Assembly (NCBI RefSeq): GCF_000429145.1 | Contig: NZ_AUBH01000004.1 | Coordinates: forward strand, 62,001-126,000 | Reading direction: 5' to 3' | Length of the DNA stretch: 64,000 bases | Origin: Aestuariibacter salexigens DSM 15300 | Lineage (GTDB): Bacteria; Pseudomonadota; Gammaproteobacteria; Enterobacterales; Alteromonadaceae | In this document: positions 35,347 through 43,439 of the stretch, piece by piece | How positions within the stretch are numbered: the first letter of the stretch is position 1 | How the letters are laid out: the number at the start of each line of letters is the position of its first letter | Program-made: the position numbers and the translations under genes | Notes under the pieces: model-generated | What the model saw: the letters and a program-made list of their open reading frames with translations, nothing else | What the model was told of the DNA's origin: nothing | The model's database searches: none

Positions 35347-36561
35347 TTAACGCAAGCCCAGCTCCACGTCGTGAATAAGATAATTACCGGTGTAGACAGG
35401 GTGTGGTTCACCGCTCGCTTCAATAGCAAAGTACGCCTGCTCTTCTTCTGTCAGGCCTTGATAGCCACCTATCACCTGATACAGCCACACTTCCGCATCA
35501 AACTCGAGCGCATGTCGCTGGTGATACTCCAACGCGGTAATGCGTTGCCCGGTATCAATCACCTCACAGAAGTAGTCCTCTACCGCTGAACGCAATTGGG
35601 TATCATCCAGCTCAACGTGGCTTTGTGATTCTACCGGGATATTGACCGCGGGCTTATCGACGTGCCGGTTCTGACGTTTAATGACTCTGATCGAGCTGAC
35701 CAGTTGTTGCAGCTCACTTTCATGTTCGACGTTATTTACGTCCACTGCAGCGGCATTAATAAGCGCGGCGGCCTGATTAAACATCACCGGCACCTGACTA
35801 AGCTTGGTGTAATCGGTAGGGGCAAAGTCTGGCTGCTGCTCCATATGCAGCAAAAACCCTTTCAACAGTCTTGTGCGTCCTTTAAATTCTCTGAAGCGCC
35901 CCAGCAGCGCCAGCAGTCTGGCCTGCACCACCGACAGTTCCTGCGTGACACGCGAAAAACTCTGCTGCAGGGTAACCACAAGCAGTTGCCTGAGTTCTCT
36001 GTTACTGCCAGCAAGCTCACTCAACTCATCAAAGCGGAACAGTTCAATCTGATTAAGTAACTCAGACACCTGCTTCTGCGCCAGTTCATTCTCTCTAATT
36101 TTGGCGTCAACCGACGAGACATAACCAAATTCATTATTGATCCGACCAAATAACACCCTTACCGCATTAGCCAGGGCTTCGGCCAGCGCATAGACATGCT
36201 CTGTCAGGTCTGACAGGTATGCCTGAGATTCGGCAAAACGATTGAAATGAAGCGCTTCCTTGTAGTGCTGAGCTACTGTTTTAAGGCTATCCAGCGCGGC
36301 ACCAATATTGGCATCGAGCTGACGATTTCTTTCATCCTGCAGACTACCTTCAAGCAGCGTACGAACGGCACTCTTGAGGCGCAGCGGTACATTTTCCTCA
36401 GGTCTCCACAATACGCCCATCTGGGTCAGGTTTTCGATCACTTTGGAACTGTACCGGGATTCATCCAGCTGCCCTGACAGATATACCTGCATGATCAAAT
36501 CACTGTGGCGACTCAACGCATTGAGCAGCTTAACACCGGCCTGATGGAGATTCTGATTCAT
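35347..36561 (-). CDS. Kleisin/MukF-like subunit of an SMC-type complex
   Basis: 404 residues. The N-terminal part looks like a winged helix (ENLTQMGVLWRPEENVPLRL), followed by long helices (SDLTEHVYALAEALANAVRV, AQKQVSELLNQIELFRFDEL, QLLVVTLQQSFSRV, LLALLGRFREFKGRTRLLKG) and a C-terminal small domain with VWLYQVIGGYQGLTEEEQAY. This layout, its size and its place as third gene after an SMC-like ATPase and a MukE-like gene fit a MukF/MksF/JetA-like kleisin. Its start overlaps the MukE-like stop by 4 bases. Homology is inferred from layout; a profile search should decide. Confidence 0.6.
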   Translation of the reverse strand: MNQNLHQAGVKLLNALSRHSDLIMQVYLSGQLDESRYSSKVIENLTQMGVLWRPEENVPLRLKSAVRTLLEGSLQDERNRQLDANIGAALDSLKTVAQHYKEALHFNRFAESQAYLSDLTEHVYALAEALANAVRVLFGRINNEFGYVSSVDAKIRENELAQKQVSELLNQIELFRFDELSELAGSNRELRQLLVVTLQQSFSRVTQELSVVQARLLALLGRFREFKGRTRLLKGFLLHMEQQPDFAPTDYTKLSQVPVMFNQAAALINAAAVDVNNVEHESELQQLVSSIRVIKRQNRHVDKPAVNIPVESQSHVELDDTQLRSAVEDYFCEVIDTGQRITALEYHQRHALEFDAEVWLYQVIGGYQGLTEEEQAYFAIEASGEPHPVYTGNYLIHDVELGLR

Positions 36562-37193
36562 ATCAGACGGCCCTGCTGGACGGCTGACTCAGCCTGTTCG
36601 GTTAGCGACAGTGATTCAGTTTCATCAATGAATTTGAGCACTTCATAAAGGTGTTCAATTTTGCCTGTGGCAATAAAAATTTGTTTGTCAGGATTCGGCT
36701 TAAGCAGATAGCCCAAATCAGTAAGACGTTTGAACACCTGCTTTAACTGTCCGTCCAGACTGACACTGGTACTGCCAAACATGCGATAACGGGATATTTT
36801 TTCCAACTGCTCGGCAAACGCTGGAGTATCCTCAATCGCGCTTTGTAGCTCATTCAAGCGCAGTGCAGTACCGATTGAAACGGGCACATCAGCGCCGTTG
36901 GCCTGCTGTACCAGCAGCAACCATTCAACCAGAGGCATCAAATTAGCCGCTGTATCCTGAAACTGCTGCGCCAGTTCTTTTCGCTCAGCATCACCTAAGG
37001 TTTTATAGGCGGCAAAAAATACTTCGCCTTCGGCACTGCTACACAGCGTGCGGTTAAGCAGGTTCAAGTGGGGTTCAAGCTTATCCACATTGGCTTTATT
37101 TTTGATGTAGCGCCAGGCGTCTTCATCGCTGATTTGACAAATAAACTGTCCGCTTAGCAGCTTCTCCAGAACCCGACCTTGTTCAGTGATCAT
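36558..37193 (-). CDS. MukE/JetB-like (kite) subunit of an SMC-type complex
   Basis: 211 residues, acidic, mostly alpha. The C-terminal segment LKQVFKRLTDLGYLLKPNPD then QIFIATGKIEHLYEVLKFI has the helix-turn-helix and beta-wing of a winged-helix domain as in MukE/JetB. The N-terminal half (GRVLEKLLSGQFICQISDED, LLNRTLCSSAEGEVFFAAYK) is also compatible with a first winged helix. 4-base overlaps with both neighbours. In known complexes this subunit binds kleisin and DNA. Confidence 0.6.
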   Translation of the reverse strand: MITEQGRVLEKLLSGQFICQISDEDAWRYIKNKANVDKLEPHLNLLNRTLCSSAEGEVFFAAYKTLGDAERKELAQQFQDTAANLMPLVEWLLLVQQANGADVPVSIGTALRLNELQSAIEDTPAFAEQLEKISRYRMFGSTSVSLDGQLKQVFKRLTDLGYLLKPNPDKQIFIATGKIEHLYEVLKFIDETESLSLTEQAESAVQQGRLI

Positions 37194-40100
37194 GCCTGCA
37201 CCTCCTTACTGGTCTGTTTCTGCTGTAAACGCTGCTTAATGGCACTGACTTTTGGCTGAACCACCTGCAACTTGCGCGTATTTTTGTCGATCAAATAGCG
37301 ATTGTTGAATAACGACAATACATCAGACTCTGGATTCGGGAATGCCCCCACCACGCTGATACGATTCTTCTGACAGGCGTCAAATATCTTCTTCACATTA
37401 CTTTGATGTAACGTACCTAACTCATCGATTGGCCAGTGGATCACCGCGTCCGCTTCACCACGCAGCAAGCGCGTAAAGGCGAGCAGGAATTTGCACAAGA
37501 TGAGATAGGCCATACCGTGACTTGACGATTCATTTAACTGGCGATCGGTGCGGATTACCAAATCGCTGTTGCCTTCCTTAAGATGAAGTTCAATATCCAG
37601 CAACTTACTGATGCCACCACTTAGCGCGTCACGTCCCAGAATGTCTAATACCCGACGCATACTCTGCCCGTACTCATCGTCCGGCAGTTCGGTCGCCCCC
37701 TGCTCCATCCATTCATCATAGAGACGATTGAATGCTTTGAGTTCAGGCCAGAATTCCAGTTCGCTGATTCGAGAACGGATTTTGACCGCCGAATCTGATA
37801 CGCCATCAAGGAATAACTCTTCCTCAACTTCCTGAGTGATGCGTCGGCTATGACTGGCGATGCGCCTGTCAATATCTTCAAGCACTTTATAGTATTGTGT
37901 CAGGTAGGCCCCAAATATACGTCCCTGCTCTCGTAAGCCCTGAAGCTTTTGTGGCACGATGACATTCAGCAGCTGCGCAAGGTGGCTGACCAGTCGTCGA
38001 TGATCAATAGTACGAACCCCCTGCGCATTCACGTAGGTACATTCCTCTCTGGAACGCTCCCAGGTATCTGAAAGTCCCGTCCCGGCCTGCGCGGCTATCA
38101 GCTGGTCGAAGTGCTCTACCAGAGTTTTAATGTCTTGCAGTAACTCCTCTCGTTCCTGCAACAATGCCTGTCCTTCTGAAATACGCTGGCTGACAGCAAT
38201 GGTATCGGTTGCTGACTCCGCACTGATTTCTGGAGTTGGCAAAGATAGCTTGGTGAGAGAACGCTGCAGCGTTGCCACCGCCTGGTCCTGCTCTTTAGCG
38301 GTTTTTAGTGCCTGCTCTGCAGACTGCTGTTGTGCCTTCAACTGCTCGCGCTGCTGACGATATTCACTCTCATGCGCGGTTAGCTGTCGCTCAGCATCGC
38401 TGGCAGATTTACGCGCTTTACTCAGCGCTTTTTGCCAGTTGATTTTGTGACCGTTAAACACAGTCTGATACCAGCGCTCGTAGTCCTTGACCTTATGACG
38501 ATTCGCATCGGTAAACTGGATGTCTTGTTTCAGTTGCTTGATGCGTTTTTTAAGTATACCGATCTCATCGATATCAACACCGCGATTATCCAGTTCGTTG
38601 GCCAGCCACTGCTCGGTCTGTTTGCGTTCTTGGGCGGCCTTTTCTCTGGCTTGCTGACTATGCTGCTCAACTTTTTGCAACTGCGCACGCACATCGTCAA
38701 TAACCTGCTGCCAGTGGAACTGATGCTCTGTTTCGGCTTCTCGTTGTTGATCGCTCAGTTCTTGCAGCATTTCGTCCTGCTGTTGCTGACATTTGGTCTG
38801 TACAAGCTCGTTGGCCTTTAATTTTTTCCTGGCCTCCTGCTTTCGACTTGCCAGCGCAGTCTGGTACTCCTGTTGCAGCGCGTCCTTATCCTGCTGGGCG
38901 CGACGACGGGCAGCTTCCGCAGTCCGACAGTCACTCTCACATTTTGCCTGCTCTAACTCAGCATTGCGCACGACTTCACTGGCTGTCGATAGTGCATCTT
39001 CAGCCTCGTTTTGCTGCTCATTTGCCGACTCCATCGCAGACTTGCAGGTCGCCAGCTGCTCATTAAGCTGTGCTTCAGTTTTTGCAAATTCAGGCGTGGC
39101 GACCTTTTCCAATGCCATCACCAGGCCATAGACGCCAGTCTGGTCAGTGTGGAATTCTGGCTTCAGATCAGTACGCGTTAACAGTGCCGGGTCAATAATC
39201 TTGCCAACCGTCGCTTCCCACTCAGGCATATTTTTGCGCACAAATTCCAGCAAGCTACCTTCACCAGGAAATAGCAGTGACTGGACGGTTTCAAACTCTT
39301 TCTGGGCAACGATAAGCGCTCGTCTGGCGTGCTCAAGCTCTGTATTTCTCTCACCACGTTGCTTGACTGCATGGGTGTACTGTTGCTGTGCTCGCCTTAA
39401 GGTTTCACGACATTTGTCTTCATGCGCAGAGGCCTCTTTGATCGCCGCATCAAGAAGATCCAACTGGGTTTGTTCAAACTCCGAATAGCCCGCATTTTTC
39501 AGTTCCGCCTCTATGCTGGCGTGCTCAACTTTGTACTGATTGAGCTGCTGCGAAAACTTTTCAGTGTATTCGCTACGCTGAGCAAGAAATTCATCCTGAA
39601 TAGCGCGCAGTGCGTCGCGTTCCTGTTGCCGTTGCTGCTCCAGGGTATCCTGCAACTGTGACTTTTGCTCACTGTACTGGTGCAGCTCGTTATTTAATTT
39701 TTCTGACAGCTCAGCCACTCTTTTGTTATAGGCCGATTCAACATCCTGATGTTTTTCAGTCAGCAACGCATACCGGGTATTAACCATATCCAGTTCACTT
39801 TGCCACTGAGGCAGTTGCTGCAGATTGTTTTGTAGAGTATCAATATCCTGCGCTTGCCAGTCCTCGTATTCGCGCTCAACGCTGTCAAGCTCAGCACTGT
39901 ACTTGTCAATATCAGCGCGCGCAGATGACAGTATTTGGTTCAACTCATCACGTTGTTCCGACCATTGTTTTTCAATGTGTTTCAGTTCATGTAGCGCATC
40001 TTCCAATTGGGTTTGCTGGGTTTTCATGTCAGCAGACAGCTTACTTACATCGAAGCTGAATTGTTGATGCAGCTGTGCGAGCCTCAGTTCATTCTGACTC

Positions 40101-40876
40101 AGTTGGTGGTCGGCACGTTCTAACTTGGCAAACTCTGGGCGAACTGCATCAAACTCCTTGATGAGATGACATTCCCTGATCCAGTCCTCTACTCTGTTAC
40201 GGCGCAGGCTTGAATTTGGTGGTTGTACCCCGTCTTCCTCAAGGATGGCGGCGATCATGGCCTTAATGGTTTCCATTTTGCCTTCTTTCGAATGCACCGC
40301 TTTGGCCAGCTTTTCTATGTGGCGGAGATGCTGTGATGAATCACAGAGGCTGAAAATACGTGCATAGCCGAGCAATTCCCTGGAATTTGCGCATGCATTG
40401 ACAACCCCGCGATCGTTCTGCAAGACGGCACGGTACTCTTTGGTGTTAAGCAAATTTGTTACCAGCACATTACTGCGTTTAAGCGATCTGGCCAGCTCAT
40501 TCATCGAGACACTGGTGTGTTTGCCGCCTTTATTTTTGTATAGGTAATCGTCCAGTTCGAACGGTTTAGCGATGAATCGATAGTTTACGCCGCTGCCAGT
40601 GGAAGCCAGCACCACCTGACACAAATCGCCTTCATTGCGTGCGTACTCATAGATAATAAAACTCGATTCACGAGGCAGATACCAGCGTTCGAAACTATCT
40701 CGGGTGGCAGGCACAACGCGGCTGGGGTACTCACCGTAAAAAACCGGGATCAGGCGCTGTAAGGTTGTTTTCCCTGAGGCATTAGTACCGCAGATATTTG
40801 TGTGTCCGTCGAGTTTTAATTCCACCACACCCGGCAAGTGGGTGTCGATCAGAATGATTCTGTGTAATCCAGGCAT
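37190..40876 (-). CDS. SMC-like coiled-coil ATPase (DUF3584-type)
   Basis: 1228 residues. N-terminal ATPase half with Walker A ICGTNASGKTTLQRLIP (Gly30-Thr37) directly after a short start strand. About 250-1050 is a very long coiled coil rich in Gln/Glu/Lys, split near 530-600 by a non-coiled hinge-like segment (LLFPGEGSLLEFVRKNMPEW). The C-terminal ATPase half has an unusual signature loop SSSHGMAYLI (about 1117) and Walker B VIHWPIDELGTL (Asp1151-Glu1152). Length and motifs fit the DUF3584 family. With the two downstream genes it resembles a divergent MukBEF/MksBEF/Wadjet-type DNA loop extruder. There is no TOPRIM nuclease partner. A WYL regulator lies upstream. Confidence 0.8.
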   Translation of the reverse strand: MPGLHRIILIDTHLPGVVELKLDGHTNICGTNASGKTTLQRLIPVFYGEYPSRVVPATRDSFERWYLPRESSFIIYEYARNEGDLCQVVLASTGSGVNYRFIAKPFELDDYLYKNKGGKHTSVSMNELARSLKRSNVLVTNLLNTKEYRAVLQNDRGVVNACANSRELLGYARIFSLCDSSQHLRHIEKLAKAVHSKEGKMETIKAMIAAILEEDGVQPPNSSLRRNRVEDWIRECHLIKEFDAVRPEFAKLERADHQLSQNELRLAQLHQQFSFDVSKLSADMKTQQTQLEDALHELKHIEKQWSEQRDELNQILSSARADIDKYSAELDSVEREYEDWQAQDIDTLQNNLQQLPQWQSELDMVNTRYALLTEKHQDVESAYNKRVAELSEKLNNELHQYSEQKSQLQDTLEQQRQQERDALRAIQDEFLAQRSEYTEKFSQQLNQYKVEHASIEAELKNAGYSEFEQTQLDLLDAAIKEASAHEDKCRETLRRAQQQYTHAVKQRGERNTELEHARRALIVAQKEFETVQSLLFPGEGSLLEFVRKNMPEWEATVGKIIDPALLTRTDLKPEFHTDQTGVYGLVMALEKVATPEFAKTEAQLNEQLATCKSAMESANEQQNEAEDALSTASEVVRNAELEQAKCESDCRTAEAARRRAQQDKDALQQEYQTALASRKQEARKKLKANELVQTKCQQQQDEMLQELSDQQREAETEHQFHWQQVIDDVRAQLQKVEQHSQQAREKAAQERKQTEQWLANELDNRGVDIDEIGILKKRIKQLKQDIQFTDANRHKVKDYERWYQTVFNGHKINWQKALSKARKSASDAERQLTAHESEYRQQREQLKAQQQSAEQALKTAKEQDQAVATLQRSLTKLSLPTPEISAESATDTIAVSQRISEGQALLQEREELLQDIKTLVEHFDQLIAAQAGTGLSDTWERSREECTYVNAQGVRTIDHRRLVSHLAQLLNVIVPQKLQGLREQGRIFGAYLTQYYKVLEDIDRRIASHSRRITQEVEEELFLDGVSDSAVKIRSRISELEFWPELKAFNRLYDEWMEQGATELPDDEYGQSMRRVLDILGRDALSGGISKLLDIELHLKEGNSDLVIRTDRQLNESSSHGMAYLILCKFLLAFTRLLRGEADAVIHWPIDELGTLHQSNVKKIFDACQKNRISVVGAFPNPESDVLSLFNNRYLIDKNTRKLQVVQPKVSAIKQRLQQKQTSKEVQA

Positions 40877-41073
40877 AGCTTTCCAACAAGCAGTTTATCT
40901 AGCATGAGACTGGCGAGTTTTTGCACGCTGCGGACTCGCTCATTGTTATGCAGATGCTGCACACGAAGCAGCATTGACGAACGATTCTACCCATCCCAGC
41001 CCGATTTGAATAGCGTAGGGCGCCATCACTTGGCTAAGCTATTTTTGCGTAAGTAGTTTTTTCTCAAAATGAC

Positions 41074-41952
41074 TCAATGGCCTACAGACACACCGGGGGC
41101 CAGTCCGGGATTTTCAACCTGTGACAATATGTCAGGATTGGCCAGAGCAAGCTGACATCCCTGCCCTTTAATTTTGTGTCCTGGTGAACAGTCAACCTGC
41201 CAGTGCCTGAGCAAATATGCAGCCAGTGCCGCTCTCACAGCGATATCCCGCTTGCCATCCTGCATGCCGTAGTCCATTTCAATGGCTTTTGACTGTTGGA
41301 TATCCGGGTGTGGGATCAATGTCATGGTAAGCAGGTTGTGCCATTGACTGTCACTCGCCTGACTTTCCAGCGATGTAATGTCTCGTTGCAACGCAGTGGC
41401 TGACACAAAGCGAGTACAGACAAAATCTCTAAATGCCCCGTGTTTGCGGTCATAGGCTCTGACATGCCAGCGGTGTCCATTGTTGACGATTGCATGGGGC
41501 ACGATTTCACGCTGTGACAATCCGGATGTTAACGAGACATACTCACAGCTCAGCGGTTGCCGGTTATGTATGGCGCGCATCAAGGTTGCAATAATACGTG
41601 GTTCTGGATGAATCAAATTCACCGCATCTATACATTGCGAAGATGGCTGTACCTGATGTGATACCCCATCGCCAAAACCGCGACTCAAGGATGTCAGGAT
41701 CACGCTGGGATCGTGATTAAAAAGCGGTACAAAACCTTCACTGCGGTAGTACTGTTTGGTTTGGTGCACCAGCCTCATATTATCCGGTGCCAGCTCTCGA
41801 TATTGAGTGAAATCGCGGGTGCTGGCAGCCAGACCGGTTTTAAAACGATTAATCAAATCGCTGCGGGCGATATGGCCAAAGTACTGCAGACTGAAATCGA
41901 TAAACGCCAAACGCTCACGCTGACCGTGAGTTAACCCACTCAATTCGCTCAT
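41074..41952 (-). CDS. WYL-domain transcriptional regulator (CapW/BrxR-like)
   Basis: 292 residues. N-terminal helix-turn-helix (FIDFSLQYFGHIARSDLINR), a middle wing segment and a WYL core from about 125: IHNRQPLSCEYVSL, then REIVPHAIVNNGHRWHVRAY and FRDFVCTRFVSA, with a C-terminal extension. Start 41952 has GAGGTG 5 bases upstream. WYL repressors of this architecture often guard phage-defence operons and respond to nucleic-acid ligands. It is encoded on the same strand just upstream (197 bp) of the SMC-like operon. A divergent coiled-coil gene starts 176 bp away. Confidence 0.85.
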   Translation of the reverse strand: MSELSGLTHGQRERLAFIDFSLQYFGHIARSDLINRFKTGLAASTRDFTQYRELAPDNMRLVHQTKQYYRSEGFVPLFNHDPSVILTSLSRGFGDGVSHQVQPSSQCIDAVNLIHPEPRIIATLMRAIHNRQPLSCEYVSLTSGLSQREIVPHAIVNNGHRWHVRAYDRKHGAFRDFVCTRFVSATALQRDITSLESQASDSQWHNLLTMTLIPHPDIQQSKAIEMDYGMQDGKRDIAVRAALAAYLLRHWQVDCSPGHKIKGQGCQLALANPDILSQVENPGLAPGVSVGH

Positions 41953-41997
41953 ATTCACCTCGTTACTATCCACAACCACTCTACACATGCACTCATT

Positions 41998-42024
41998 ATG
42001 ATGCAATCTTTATAGTCGCATCAT
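41998..42024. promoter_or_regulatory. Candidate WYL operator (inverted repeat) in the WYL promoter
   Basis: ATGATGC-N13-GCATCAT, 7-bp perfect arms, 46-72 bp upstream of the WYL gene start. A second related palindromic set (GATTGCATAATGC) follows at 42028-42040. WYL-family repressors usually bind inverted repeats near their own start. Confidence 0.5.
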
Positions 42025-42127
42025 TTTGATTGCATAATGCAAGGCGTAATATTGTCCCTGATCAACAACGCATCGCTGAATGGTTTGTTACAGTGGGACC
42101 AAAGTTATTGATGCGAGGACGACCACG

Positions 42128-42400
42128 ATGAAAAGCACAAACCCTCTATGGCAGCAGATGCAAACACTTAAAGACGAATTAGCATTACAGTCTCATTTGA
42201 TGAGCATGGATATGCGCGACCAATGGCATGAATTAGAAAAGCAGGCCCAAGCACTGGAACAGCGCTTTGAAAAAGCTATCGAGAGCGCTGCCCATGATAT
42301 CGGTAAAGCTGAAGAAGAATTTTTTGTGGGTGAACAACAGCACGTTGAGTCGATGGTGAACAAGTTTCAAACGCTTAAAGACGAGCATGAACAAAAGTAA
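42128..42400 (+). CDS. Small coiled-coil protein, 90 aa
   Basis: Not recognised as a named family. Starts at ATG 42128 behind a GAGG (42115); the longer frame upstream has no useful start. Almost wholly helical and charged: MQTLKDELALQSHLMSMDMR, ELEKQAQALEQRFEKAIESA, QQHVESMVNKFQTLKDEHEQ, so a cytoplasmic coiled coil is likely. Divergent from the WYL gene and convergent with the HDAC-like gene. Confidence 0.65.
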   Translation: MKSTNPLWQQMQTLKDELALQSHLMSMDMRDQWHELEKQAQALEQRFEKAIESAAHDIGKAEEEFFVGEQQHVESMVNKFQTLKDEHEQK

Positions 42401-42410
42401 GTGACGAAAA

Positions 42411-43310
42411 TTAGAACACGCCAGCCGCCCTAAACAGTTGCAGATGTACGTCAACTAAGGCAGGGATATCTCGTTGATATCCCCCGCCAATCACCGCAGC
42501 CACGGGGATACCCTGTCGCTGGCATGCTTCAAACACTAATCTGTCCCGTTCGAGCACGCCTTGCGTTGATATTTCCAGATGGCCCAGGTCGTCATTTTCG
42601 TGTACATCCACGCCGCCGTCATATATCACTGCATCGGCCTGACTGATACTCATTGCCAGTTGTAAGGCAGATGAGACGGTGTCTAAATATTCTGCGTCGG
42701 TGGTGCCTTTGGCAAGATTGAAATCCATATCTGACACTTGTTTGCGATAAGGAAAATTCTTCTCGCCATGAATTGAAACCGTAAACACCTGCGGATTATT
42801 CGAAGCCAGCTTCGCCGTGCCATCGCCCTGATGCACATCACAATCAAAAATCAATACGCGGTCTATGTGCTCAGATTCCAACATGCGCAACGCAGCCAAA
42901 TATAGATCGTTGACCATACAAAACCCGGAGCCAAAATTAGCAAATGCATGATGATACCCTCCGGTCAGGTTAAGTGCAGTGCCGTGTTCAAGCGCTAATT
43001 CAGCAGTAAGCACCGTGCCACCCACCGCAGTCAGAGTGCGTCGAATCAATTGCATTGACCATGGAAACCCTATCCTGCGCATGGCTTTGGGATCCAACTT
43101 ACCCGCTACCAGATCGCCAATGTAACCGGGATCAAAAACGCGTTTTACACGCTCAACATCGATAGCATCGGGAGTATGAAAGTGCGACTCAGAAATACCA
43201 TGCTGGTTAACCAGCGCATCATAAATACCCTGATATTTCTGGATCGGGAAACGATGCCGTTCGGGCAAATCAAGCTGGCTGTATATGGGATGAAAAACAA
43301 GCGGACACAT
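42411..43310 (-). CDS. Histone-deacetylase-family amidohydrolase
   Basis: 299 residues. Class-type zinc site: NLTGGYHHAFANFGSGFCMV (catalytic His pair), LIFDCDVHQGDGTAKL (Asp and His zinc ligands), YDGGVDVHENDDLGHL (second Asp) and VIGGGYQRDI with the transition-state-side Gly-Gly-Gly-Tyr. It should remove acetyl or larger amide groups, probably from polyamines or protein lysines; bacterial members often act on polyamines. ATG 43310 preferred over the TTG at 43322. Confidence 0.93.
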   Translation of the reverse strand: MCPLVFHPIYSQLDLPERHRFPIQKYQGIYDALVNQHGISESHFHTPDAIDVERVKRVFDPGYIGDLVAGKLDPKAMRRIGFPWSMQLIRRTLTAVGGTVLTAELALEHGTALNLTGGYHHAFANFGSGFCMVNDLYLAALRMLESEHIDRVLIFDCDVHQGDGTAKLASNNPQVFTVSIHGEKNFPYRKQVSDMDFNLAKGTTDAEYLDTVSSALQLAMSISQADAVIYDGGVDVHENDDLGHLEISTQGVLERDRLVFEACQRQGIPVAAVIGGGYQRDIPALVDVHLQLFRAAGVF

Positions 43311-43439
43311 CAGATTGGTCAATCAGTTACGTTGATGATTAAGTAGGTCAGGATTATCCTGCCGGATCACTGTCACAACATTGAACCAGTTGCGACATTG
43401 CACAGTAAACACTGATACCCTACCGGCAGGAGAACAATA

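Noticed and set aside
35347-40876. A complete Wadjet (JetABCD) system
   Set aside because: No JetD/TOPRIM nuclease gene is found on either side, the gene order is reversed, and homology is not proven.
41074-41952. Metabolic DeoR-type regulator
   Set aside because: No sugar-phosphate-binding DeoR C-terminal motif is seen; the WYL core segment fits better.
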